Assembly (NCBI GenBank): GCA_020854055.1
Contig: JADZGD010000044.1
Coordinates: forward strand, 124,001 to 188,000
DNA length: 64,000 nt
From: Bryobacterales bacterium
GTDB lineage: Bacteria > Acidobacteriota > Terriglobia > Bryobacterales > Bryobacteraceae
Direction of reading: 5' to 3'
Position numbers and translations under genes: made by a program. The notes under the pieces are model-generated. The model made no database searches, was not told the origin of the DNA, and saw only the letters and a program-made list of their open reading frames with translations. Of the stretch, positions 9,447 to 16,188 are shown piece by piece. The first letter of the stretch is position 1, and every line of letters starts with the position of its first letter.

Positions 9447-9980
9447 ATGTTAGAACTGGGTCAACCCGCTGAACTGTTTGCCCGAATCGACAACGAAGGC
9501 GCCGGGGTCTCCGAGGGCGTGCTGACGACCACGCTCGGCCAGGCCATCAATTGGGCGCGTAAGAACTCGATCTGGCCGATGACGTTCGGCCTGGCTTGCT
9601 GTGCGATTGAGATGATGGCCATGAGCGCTTCGCGCTTCGATGTGGCGCGTTTCGGGGCTGAGGTGTTTCGCGGCTCGCCGCGCCAGTCGGACCTGATGAT
9701 CATCGCCGGACGCGTTTCCAACAAGATGGCGCCGGTGATCCGTCATCTTTACCAACAGATGCCGGAGCCCAAATGGGTCATCTCGATGGGCGCCTGCGCG
9801 ACATCGACCGGCGTGTTCAACAACTATGCGCTGGTTCCGGTGAACCAGGTGATTCCGGTGGATGTCTACGTTCCCGGCTGTCCTCCGCGCCCGGAACAGT
9901 TGATCTACGCGCTGATGCTGTTGCAGAAGAAGATTCAGGGCGAGAGCGGAACGCTGAAGAAAGTCCTGAACCTGGATTAG
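9447..9980 (+). CDS. nuoB: NADH-quinone oxidoreductase subunit B, orphan locus
   Basis: 177 residues. NuoB carries the terminal 4Fe-4S cluster N2 that passes electrons to quinone in complex I. All four ligands are present: tandem Cys51-Cys52 in LACCAIEMM, Cys117 in SMGACATS and Cys145 in VPGCPPRPE. The gene lies alone, about 5 kb from nuoLMNH, with no nuoA, C or D beside it. It could be a displaced sole copy or a paralogue for a partial complex; the window cannot tell. I chose the ATG at 9447; upstream in-frame codons run through the operator and lack homology. Confidence 0.95.
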   Translation: MLELGQPAELFARIDNEGAGVSEGVLTTTLGQAINWARKNSIWPMTFGLACCAIEMMAMSASRFDVARFGAEVFRGSPRQSDLMIIAGRVSNKMAPVIRHLYQQMPEPKWVISMGACATSTGVFNNYALVPVNQVIPVDVYVPGCPPRPEQLIYALMLLQKKIQGESGTLKKVLNLD

Positions 9981-10033
9981 CCTCTCCTCATTAATCGTTC
10001 GATCCGGTCTGTCACCCCATCGGCGGCGGCGCA

Positions 10034-10047
10034 TCCATCATGATGGA
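10034..10047. promoter_or_regulatory. Perfect 14-bp palindrome covering the ribosome site of the universal stress gene
   Basis: TCCATCATGATGGA is its own reverse complement. Its right arm contains the GGA of the GGAG ribosome site that serves the ATG at 10054. It may be an operator, or fold in RNA and restrict ribosome access. Length is modest, so chance is possible. Confidence 0.35.
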
Positions 10048-10053
10048 GACGCC

Positions 10054-10896
10054 ATGACCCCAACCGGATTCAACGTGATTCTGTGCCCCGTGGATTTCAG
10101 CCCGATCGCGGCCAACGCTCTTCGGCATGCGGTGCGGTTTGCCGCTTGCTTTGGAGGCCGGGTGGTCGCTGCGCACGTCGTCTGGTTCCATGTGCCTCCG
10201 TATTTCACCGAGAGCCGGATCGAGGAGTTCCGGCAACAGGCGCGGGCGTCGTTTTCTGAGGCCCGCGCCGCATTGGGAAGCTTTGTTGAAGCCACGCTCG
10301 GTGATGGGGCGGACGTGGAACTGGCGGTGGTTGAAGGGTCTCCCACGCCGGCCATCTTAAAACTGGTGGCCGATCACGGCGCTGATCTGATTGTCATGGG
10401 AACCCATGGCCGGACCGGCATCAATCGCTGGATGCTCGGTTCGGTGGCCGAACGGGTGATCCGCGAAAGCCCGGTCCCGGTGTTGACGGCGCGATCGGCT
10501 CCGGCGGCCGAGTTCCACCGGGTGCTGGCGGCGGTGAACGATACCGAACTCTCACGGCGGGTGCTGGCTCAGGCCGCCGCTCTGGCCTCTCACTGTGCCG
10601 GCAGCCTCTCGGTGGTGAACGTGCATGACCCGCATGGAGATGCGCCGATTGCCGATCTCTGCCAGTGGGTTCCCAAGAGCATTCGTTCCGGGTGTAGCGT
10701 CGAACAGGTCGTCCGCTACGGTGATGCGGCCGGGGAGATCATCTCGGCGGCGGCCGAAACGGCAGCCGGCCTGCTGGTCATAGGCGCTACCGAAAGGGGC
10801 TTCTTTCAGGGTTCCGTCCTGAGCCGCACAGCGCTGCGCGTAATCCGCCAGTCGCCTTGTCCGGTATTCTCGATTCGAGCCGTCCTTCCAGGCTAA
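10054..10896 (+). CDS. Tandem universal stress protein (two UspA domains)
   Basis: 280 residues with two Usp folds, about 1-148 and 150-280. The first starts ILCPVDFSPIAANALRHA and carries the full ATP-binding pattern G-2X-G-9X-G-S in GTHGRTGINRWMLGS. The second has the matching core (LLVIGATERGFFQGSV) but lacks the second glycine at the proper spacing, so only the first half probably binds nucleotide. Such proteins are cytoplasmic and act under starvation, hypoxia or redox stress. Ribosome site GGAG at 10045-10048 lies inside a palindrome. Single-gene unit between nuoB and flaG. Confidence 0.9.
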   Translation: MTPTGFNVILCPVDFSPIAANALRHAVRFAACFGGRVVAAHVVWFHVPPYFTESRIEEFRQQARASFSEARAALGSFVEATLGDGADVELAVVEGSPTPAILKLVADHGADLIVMGTHGRTGINRWMLGSVAERVIRESPVPVLTARSAPAAEFHRVLAAVNDTELSRRVLAQAAALASHCAGSLSVVNVHDPHGDAPIADLCQWVPKSIRSGCSVEQVVRYGDAAGEIISAAAETAAGLLVIGATERGFFQGSVLSRTALRVIRQSPCPVFSIRAVLPG

Positions 10897-10919
10897 GCAC
10901 GCGCTGGTGAATTTTGCCT

Positions 10920-10945
10920 TAATAGCGGCCGTTGGCGGCCGATAT
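10920..10945 (+). promoter_or_regulatory. Candidate sigma-28 (FliA) promoter of flaG
   Basis: GCCGATAT at 10938-10945 matches seven of eight positions of the sigma-28 -10 element GCCGATAA, and TAAT at 10920-10923 lies 14 nt upstream, close to the usual 15-nt spacing from TAAA. A FliA-type sigma factor is encoded at 25.9 kb. Between promoter and start is a GGGG/CCCC hairpin (about 10953-10966). Confidence 0.55.
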
Positions 10946-10980
10946 GTTCTATGGGGCGAAGTCCCCGCAAGGAGGCAATC

Positions 10981-11262
10981 ATGGACATCGGATCAGTTGC
11001 AAGAGCCTCGGTCGTTTCAATCGCAACGCAGCCGGCGCCAACCGAAACCCCCGCGCGGCAGCAGGAGTTGATTCGGGCCGTCCAGGCATTGAATGCGAGT
11101 GAGATGTTCGGCCAGAAAGAAGAGCTGACTTTCGCCTTCGACAGGGAGAGCCGGCGTTTTGTAATGCGATTGGTAGACCGCAAGACCAGGGAGGTGGTTC
11201 GTCAAATTCCACCCGAGCATGCACTGCGAATGGCCGAGCAACTCAATCCTTCTGATGGCTGA
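10981..11262 (+). CDS. flaG: FlaG family flagellar protein
   Basis: 93 residues, started at the ATG 5 nt after GGAGG (10971-10975). The C-terminal half matches the FlaG domain: a strand LTFAFDRESRRFVMRLVD, a charged turn, then VVRQIPPEHALRMAEQL, equivalent to the EVIREIPPEE motif. FlaG proteins influence filament length and flagellin assembly; mechanism is poorly known. The N-terminal 40 residues are low in complexity. The last 61 nt overlap the end of the oppositely oriented flgJ. Confidence 0.85.
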   Translation: MDIGSVARASVVSIATQPAPTETPARQQELIRAVQALNASEMFGQKEELTFAFDRESRRFVMRLVDRKTREVVRQIPPEHALRMAEQLNPSDG

Positions 11263-11573
11263 GCAGCCGAGGGATCGCGGCCGGCAGCCTGAGCGAGACC
11301 CTCGGTAATCAGTTTGGCCACACCCAAACCGCCGCCGGCCGCCATGACTTTGGCAAAATGCTGTTCAGCCAGATCGAGTACCGGGCCGGCGGCTTGATCC
11401 TCTCCGCCGCCCATCCAGCCGCAGCCGGACTCGCGCGCCGACCGGAGCATGTCACCGATCAAGAGTGACTCGAATTCGACGGCGGCGTCATGTAGTTTCG
11501 TGCCGCGCGGTGGTTTGCTTTCCACCGCCGGCTGGTTGAGTGGCGCTAAAGCCAGTTGAGTAATCCGTGTCAT
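11202..11573 (-). CDS. flgJ: Flagellar rod-binding protein, FlgJ N-terminal domain only
   Basis: 123 residues with the rod-binding domain at about 28-92 (AAVEFESLLIGDMLRSAR, then PVLDLAEQHFAKVMAAGGGLGVAKLI). FlgJ helps assemble the rod in the periplasm; in enterics a C-terminal muramidase opens the cell wall. That muramidase is absent here, so another hydrolase must do this. The last 30 residues lie antisense to the end of flaG and look like run-on past the domain. The start overlaps the flgI stop (ATGA). Confidence 0.85.
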   Translation of the reverse strand: MTRITQLALAPLNQPAVESKPPRGTKLHDAAVEFESLLIGDMLRSARESGCGWMGGGEDQAAGPVLDLAEQHFAKVMAAGGGLGVAKLITEGLAQAAGRDPSAAQPSEGLSCSAIRSACSGGI

Positions 11574-12673
11574 ATGATCTCCAGGTCGGCCTCCAGTGCT
11601 CCGGCCGCGCGCAGATTCTGGAGTACCGCTATCACGTCACGCGGTGTCGAGCCGATCGCCGTCAAGGCGCGTACCAGGTCATCCACCGTCGCTCCTTCTT
11701 TGAGGGTCACGCTGCGGGCCCTTTCCTCCTGCGCCTTCACTTCGGTCTGGGGAACCACCGCCGTCTTACCCTGAGAAAATCCTTCGGGCTGCGATACGGC
11801 CAGGCTGGTGCGAATCTCCACCGATAGATTTCCGTGCAGAATCGCAACCGGAGCAATGTGGACATCCCGCCCCAATACGATCGTTCCGGTACGCTCGTTG
11901 ATAATGATTCGCGCGCGGCTATCGGCATTCACCTCCAGGTTCTCCATCAGGGACATCAGTTCTACCGGATGGAGTTTGTAAGCGGGTGGTGTCTCCACTA
12001 CCACCACGGCGGCGTTCTCCGGGTGGGCGGGCGGATTTCCCGCAAACTGCTTATTAATCGCTTGGGCGATGCGGGTGGCCGTGGTGAAGTCGGGCTGAAT
12101 CAATTGCAGCCGCACCTGGCCCTCCGGGTTCACCGATGGCGGCTTCTGCTCCACAATGGCGCCGCTCGAGATGCGCCCTGCCGTAGGGTGGTTTACCGAT
12201 TGGCTGTTGTTCCCACGTCCGGAAACGAACCCTCCGGTTACCACCGAACCCTGGGCAACGGCGTAAGTGCGGCCGTCGGCGCCACGAAGTTCCGTCCTCA
12301 CAAGCAGCCCTCCCTGGAGGGTCGTGGCGTCGCCGATTGCCGCGGCCGTCACGTCGATCCGCGAACCCGGCTGGGCAAAGGGAGGCAGCGTGGCGGTAAC
12401 CAGCACGGCGGCGGTGTTGCGCACCTGAATGGCCGTCGGCGACACGGAGATGCCGAATCGCTGCAGCAGATTGGTGAGGCTTTGCGCCGAGAAGATGGTC
12501 TGGCGCTTGTCGCCCGTTCCGGCCAGCCCGACCACCAGGCCGTAACCGAGCAACTGGTTGTCCCGCACTCCCTCTGGCGCGGCCAGTTCCTTGATCCGGG
12601 CCACCGCGGACTCAAGCGGCGCCGGCGCCAGCAACAGTCCCAGCGCGGCGAACACACGCAGGCGGACGTTCAT
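11570..12673 (-). CDS. flgI: Flagellar P-ring protein
   Basis: 367 residues, normal for FlgI. A signal peptide (VRLRVFAALGLLLAPAPLESA) precedes the mature start ARIKELA, followed by the hallmark RDNQLLGYGLVVGLAGTGD near residues 36-54. FlgI forms the ring in the peptidoglycan layer around the distal rod. GGAGG lies 6 nt before the ATG. Its presence with FlgH shows a double-membrane cell. Lies 13 nt after flgH and overlaps flgJ by 4 nt. Confidence 0.96.
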   Translation of the reverse strand: MNVRLRVFAALGLLLAPAPLESAVARIKELAAPEGVRDNQLLGYGLVVGLAGTGDKRQTIFSAQSLTNLLQRFGISVSPTAIQVRNTAAVLVTATLPPFAQPGSRIDVTAAAIGDATTLQGGLLVRTELRGADGRTYAVAQGSVVTGGFVSGRGNNSQSVNHPTAGRISSGAIVEQKPPSVNPEGQVRLQLIQPDFTTATRIAQAINKQFAGNPPAHPENAAVVVVETPPAYKLHPVELMSLMENLEVNADSRARIIINERTGTIVLGRDVHIAPVAILHGNLSVEIRTSLAVSQPEGFSQGKTAVVPQTEVKAQEERARSVTLKEGATVDDLVRALTAIGSTPRDVIAVLQNLRAAGALEADLEII

Positions 12674-12686
12674 TGGAGTCCTCCGT

Positions 12687-13409
12687 TCAGAACGGCAGCA
12701 GCCCTAACAGCAGGCGGTATAGAAAGAAGGGCCGGCGGATCGCGTCGCCCACCACCCCCTTTCCGTTGATGTCCACTTCAAGCATCCCCAGTTGATTGGA
12801 TGCAACCGTGTTGAGCGGACTGATGTCGGTAGCGCGCACGATGCCGCGTACACGCACCGTCTGCTGTTCGGAATTGATGCGCACGCTTTTCAGTCCTTCG
12901 ATAATCAGATTGCCGTTGGGCGCCACGGCGATCACGCGCGCGCTCAGCGCGGTGCTGACGGTATTCTCCCGGCTGGTGGAGCCCTGGCCGTCCAGTGTGG
13001 TTGCGCCATTGGCGCCGGCGAGATTGGAAAGCGCGCCGGCGGCGCTCGGCTTACCGAACAACTGGCCGATGGATGCCGAGGCCGCCGACTTACGGGAAGA
13101 CGAAGTGACTCCCTTGGAGACCGCCGAGGCCGAATCGGAAACGATGATCGTTACAATATCGTCCTGCTGGAACGCCCGCAGGTCACGAAGCATGTTGCCA
13201 TCCACCGAGCCCTGAGCGTACAGTGATCCCGGCGACCCGCTCCGGCTGGCCTGTGTGGCGGCATTGCGAACCGCTTCACTCAAGTATTGAGCGATTGGCG
13301 ATTGCACGGGTTGCTTCGGCTTGCGGCCGGCCGCCAGCGGCAGGGCCGCCAGCAGGGAGCACGCCAGCCCCAATTTTGCTCCCGCTGTGAGCTTGCTTCG
13401 ATGATGCAT
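12687..13409 (-). CDS. flgH: Flagellar L-ring protein
   Basis: 240 residues from the ATG at 13409, which has GAGG 6 nt upstream; an in-frame ATG at 13427 has no ribosome site. The core shows LYAQGSVDGNMLRDLRAFQQDDIV, STSRENTVSTALSARVI, and VRGIVRATDISPLNTVASNQLG near the end, all typical of FlgH. FlgH forms the outer-membrane bushing and is normally a lipoprotein. Here the export signal (LACSLLAALPLAAG) has its only cysteine before the hydrophobic core, so no convincing lipobox exists. The first 134 nt overlap the 3' end of flgA in another frame. Confidence 0.93.
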   Translation of the reverse strand: MHHRSKLTAGAKLGLACSLLAALPLAAGRKPKQPVQSPIAQYLSEAVRNAATQASRSGSPGSLYAQGSVDGNMLRDLRAFQQDDIVTIIVSDSASAVSKGVTSSSRKSAASASIGQLFGKPSAAGALSNLAGANGATTLDGQGSTSRENTVSTALSARVIAVAPNGNLIIEGLKSVRINSEQQTVRVRGIVRATDISPLNTVASNQLGMLEVDINGKGVVGDAIRRPFFLYRLLLGLLPF

Positions 13410-14310
13410 CTTTTGCCTCTTTTCCATAGTCGATCCGCGCCTGCCGCCATCCGGTGGCGATTGCCTGGAAACGCTTCCGGGTCTCCTGATTGACCAGGGT
13501 GACGCGCTGTCCGGCCGCGCCGCCGCTCTCGGCGCGCGCGGTAATCTTGATTGTCACCGCTCCGCTTTCCACCTGGACCGTCACCATGTCGTCGCGGGCG
13601 ATCACCGGCGCCGGCCGGATCTGTTCGGGCCGGATCGCCTCGTTCGCGCTGAAACTGCGCCAGGATATCTTTCCGGCGGCACACTCGAGGGTCTCGCACA
13701 CCGCTGGCGCAAACGGCGATACCTCGGTATCGATCACCCGCAACTGGCTGCTGCTGATCACGGTGCCCGGCCGGATCTCGGCGGCTGCCACTACCCGGTG
13801 ACGGCGAATCAGCGCCCGGAAGCGAACCCAGAAGGACGCCGTCCGGGTGGCTGAGTAACGGATGTGCCCGCGCCACAGGATTGGCCGTGACGCATCCGAC
13901 GCCTGGGGAACCACGAGGCCCGCCGGAGCCAGTTCCAGTTTCCCCGCCGGCACCGGCGCGCGCAGGAAATCCACCAGTTCGATTCGCGCCCCGGCTAGCC
14001 GCGGCAAAGCTCGAAGTGTGCTCAGAATCTCGGCCGCGGTGAGCAGGCGTGTCTGGCGCGCCACGCACACCGGGTGAAGTCCATCGGCGGAAATCTTGTA
14101 GCGTTTGGCCAGCCGGCGCAGTTCGGCTACGTCGAGCACCCGGGTCAGGGCGGGTTCGGGTGCGTAACCGAGCGCCGTCTCGGGCGCCACGGCGGAAAAC
14201 GCCGGCAAAACACCGGCCAGATCGCCCGCCGTGATGCGGTCTCCGTGGAGCGTAAGACAAGCCGCCCCCGATGGCAACCAGGCGAACAGGAGGAATGCGG
14301 CGGCGTTCAT
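13276..14310 (-). CDS. flgA: Flagellar P-ring assembly chaperone FlgA, with run-on tail
   Basis: 344 residues. A short signal-like N-terminus (AAAFLLFAWLPSGAACLTL) is followed by an SAF-type region and the C-terminal ChapFlgA fold (VVAAAEIRPGTVISSSQLRVIDTE, then DDMVTVQVESGAVTIKITARAESGG, GQRVTLVN, ending near ATGWRQARIDYG). FlgA chaperones FlgI in the periplasm. Family members end at about that point; here about 48 further lysine-, serine- and glycine-rich residues follow and overlap the flgH signal peptide by 134 nt. The stop codon may have been lost, or a sequencing indel is present. Start overlaps the flgG stop (ATGA). Confidence 0.88.
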   Translation of the reverse strand: MNAAAFLLFAWLPSGAACLTLHGDRITAGDLAGVLPAFSAVAPETALGYAPEPALTRVLDVAELRRLAKRYKISADGLHPVCVARQTRLLTAAEILSTLRALPRLAGARIELVDFLRAPVPAGKLELAPAGLVVPQASDASRPILWRGHIRYSATRTASFWVRFRALIRRHRVVAAAEIRPGTVISSSQLRVIDTEVSPFAPAVCETLECAAGKISWRSFSANEAIRPEQIRPAPVIARDDMVTVQVESGAVTIKITARAESGGAAGQRVTLVNQETRKRFQAIATGWRQARIDYGKEAKDASSKQAHSGSKIGAGVLPAGGPAAGGRPQAEATRAIANRSILE

Positions 14311-15098
14311 CGCGTGAGGTTGTTCACCTGTTGGTACATGTCGTCGGCCGCTTTGACCACTTTCGAGTTGGCTTCGTAGGCTCGCTGGCTGACGATCATG
14401 TTGATGAATTCTTCCACGACGCTGACATTGGACTGCTCGACGTAACCCTGCAGCAGGGTGCCAAGGCCCTGCTGGTCTCCAGGATTTGCCACGGTCGGCT
14501 CGCCGCTGGCATCGGTCGGCTGGTAAAGATTGGATCCGATGCTGTTCAGGCCGGCCGGATTGGTAAAGTTGGCAAGCTGGATCTGGCCGGCCAACTGCGC
14601 GGAGGTCTGGCCGGGTTGTGTGTAACTGACCGTGCCATCGGGGGCGATGGTTACCGATTGGGCTTCCGGCGGGATGGTGATTTGCGGCTCGATCGCATTG
14701 CCCTCACTGGTGACGATGTTGCCGTCGCGGTCAAACTGAAAGGTGCCGGCGCGCGTGTAGGCCAGATCGCCGTTGGGAAGACGCACCTGGAAGAAGCCAC
14801 GGCCCTGAATGACGAGATCCAGCGGATTGTTGGTGACCGAGAAACTGCCTTGGGAGAAAATAATCTCGTTGGACGAAGGCCGGGTCCCCAGGCCGAGTTG
14901 TAGTCCCGCCGGCACCACGGTCTGCGACCCGGCCGCGCTGCCCGGTTGGATCAGGTTCTGATAGAGCAGGTCCTGGAACTGTGTACGCCGCATCTTGAAT
15001 CCAACCGTGTTGGCGTTGGCCAGGTTGTGGGCGATGTTGTCGATGTTGGTCTGTTGCGCGGTCATGCCGCTGCCCGCGCTGTAGAGTGCCCGGATCAT
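14307..15098 (-). CDS. flgG: Flagellar distal rod protein
   Basis: 263 residues, standard FlgG length. Begins MIRALYSAGSGMTAQQTNID followed by NIAHNLANANTVGFK, the rod/hook N-terminal motif, and ends with VVEEFINMIVSQRAYEANSKVV, the C-terminal motif. The two termini pair as a coiled coil in the assembled rod. GGAGG precedes the ATG by 6 nt. Second gene of the leftward rod/ring operon, 46 nt after flgF. Confidence 0.97.
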   Translation of the reverse strand: MIRALYSAGSGMTAQQTNIDNIAHNLANANTVGFKMRRTQFQDLLYQNLIQPGSAAGSQTVVPAGLQLGLGTRPSSNEIIFSQGSFSVTNNPLDLVIQGRGFFQVRLPNGDLAYTRAGTFQFDRDGNIVTSEGNAIEPQITIPPEAQSVTIAPDGTVSYTQPGQTSAQLAGQIQLANFTNPAGLNSIGSNLYQPTDASGEPTVANPGDQQGLGTLLQGYVEQSNVSVVEEFINMIVSQRAYEANSKVVKAADDMYQQVNNLTR

Positions 15099-15144
15099 TC
15101 AAAACCTCCACGAAATGGTTGCTGGTAACAGCTCATGACACCTT

Positions 15145-15870
15145 TCATGACACTTTGGCGACCTCCTCAATCGCCTGACGGTTCATCTCGCCGCCCAGGG
15201 TGATGGCGCGTTGTAGCATCTCGAACTGGCGCATGACGCCGATCAGCCGGACGGCCGTTTCCGGCCCCCCCGAGTTGGTCGATTCCAGGTTTCCCTGCCT
15301 GACCTCCACGCCGGCCGCCGGGCGCTCCTTCCCTTGGCCGTTCGCCAGTTGGAAATAGGTGGCGCTGTGCTTTATGAGCGTCCCGGTGTCGTCGAAATCG
15401 GCGATGCGCAGAGTGGCGATATCGGCGCCATCCTGGCGCACCAGGCCGCCGGAGGTGATATCGAAAGCGCGCGAGGGATCGATCTGGATCGCTTGGTTGA
15501 GTGTCGATAAAACGGGATAGCCATCTTTTGTTTGGAGAACTCCGGCGGTGGAAAGCTTCAGACTTCCGTTGCGCGTATACAGGGCGCCATTGGGACCCCG
15601 CGCGGTCAGGAACCCGGTTCCGGACAAAGCGATGTCCAGCGGGTTCGACGTGGGAACGATGGTTCCCTGCGAGAAGTCGATCCAGGGCTTATCGATCAGC
15701 GGAAGCTGGGAGATGAAGTCCGGATCGGCATCGCCGGTATAGAGATCGTAAAATTCGCGGTCGGCCTTGAAGCCGGTGGTTCCAGCGTTGGCCAGGTTGT
15801 TGGCCAGCATGTCGAGCGACTCCATGCGCGCCCGTAAGCCGCTGGCCGCTGTGATTGTCAATGGGTCCAT
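15145..15870 (-). CDS. flgF: Flagellar proximal rod protein
   Basis: 241 residues from ATG 15870. Shows LDMLANNLANAGTTGFKADREF at the N-terminus and AVRLIGVMRQFEMLQRAITLG at the C-terminus, the FlgF pattern (shorter and more divergent than FlgG). It is an axial rod component exported by the flagellar type III system. First gene of the leftward operon; a sigma-54-like site lies 25 nt upstream, giving a leader of only about 14 nt. Confidence 0.93.
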   Translation of the reverse strand: MDPLTITAASGLRARMESLDMLANNLANAGTTGFKADREFYDLYTGDADPDFISQLPLIDKPWIDFSQGTIVPTSNPLDIALSGTGFLTARGPNGALYTRNGSLKLSTAGVLQTKDGYPVLSTLNQAIQIDPSRAFDITSGGLVRQDGADIATLRIADFDDTGTLIKHSATYFQLANGQGKERPAAGVEVRQGNLESTNSGGPETAVRLIGVMRQFEMLQRAITLGGEMNRQAIEEVAKVS

Positions 15871-15894
15871 CGTGTACCGCCCGACGGGTCTAAA

Positions 15895-15909
15895 GCATTC
15901 GCCGGGCCA
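15895..15909 (-). promoter_or_regulatory. Candidate sigma-54 promoter of the flgF operon
   Basis: Read on the minus strand, TGGCCCGGCGAATGC matches 9 of the 11 defined positions of the sigma-54 consensus TGGCACGNNNNTTGC, with the invariant GG and GC 10 nt apart. The predicted start is about 12 nt downstream, just before the flgF ATG. Confidence 0.55.
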
Positions 15910-16004
15910 ATCGTGAAAATTCGACAAAATTCCCCGAAATCGGGACGATATGCCGAAGAGAAAGAGGATGAAAAGGAGCCAAGTTTTTGCCGCTCAGCCG
16001 GCCG

Positions 16005-16019
16005 TGGCAACTATTTGGC
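16005..16019 (+). promoter_or_regulatory. Candidate sigma-54 promoter of the fliK operon
   Basis: TGGCAACTATTTGGC has the invariant GG and GC 10 nt apart and the full TGGCA -24 element; the -12 element is TGGC rather than TTGC. It faces away from the flgF promoter, and transcription would begin near 16031. Weaker than the leftward site, but the symmetric pairing supports it. Confidence 0.42.
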
Positions 16020-16188
16020 ATCTGGCAGCCACGCCCGCGCCCTTTTGATTCTTCACTTTCCGGTTGGATCACCACTTGCTTCTTGTGCTTGCGTGCAGAT
16101 TGCGACTGTCGGCGCGTCACCAACCGGAACCGATTCGGTTTCCGGTTCAATTGCCACCCGGCCGCAGGCCGCTTTGTCGTTGGCCGGA

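Larger units (their letters stand above)
15871..16188. other. Divergent flagellar control region without a supported gene
   Basis: About 318 nt between flgF and the chosen fliK start. It holds opposed sigma-54-like sites at 15895-15909 (left) and 16005-16019 (right). The fliK frame is open throughout and other short frames exist, but none has a ribosome site plus recognisable protein. No riboswitch fold was recognised by eye. Confidence 0.5.

Noticed and set aside
10953..10966. GGGG/CCCC hairpin before flaG as a terminator
   Set aside because: Short stem, no T-run, and it lies between promoter and ribosome site of flaG.
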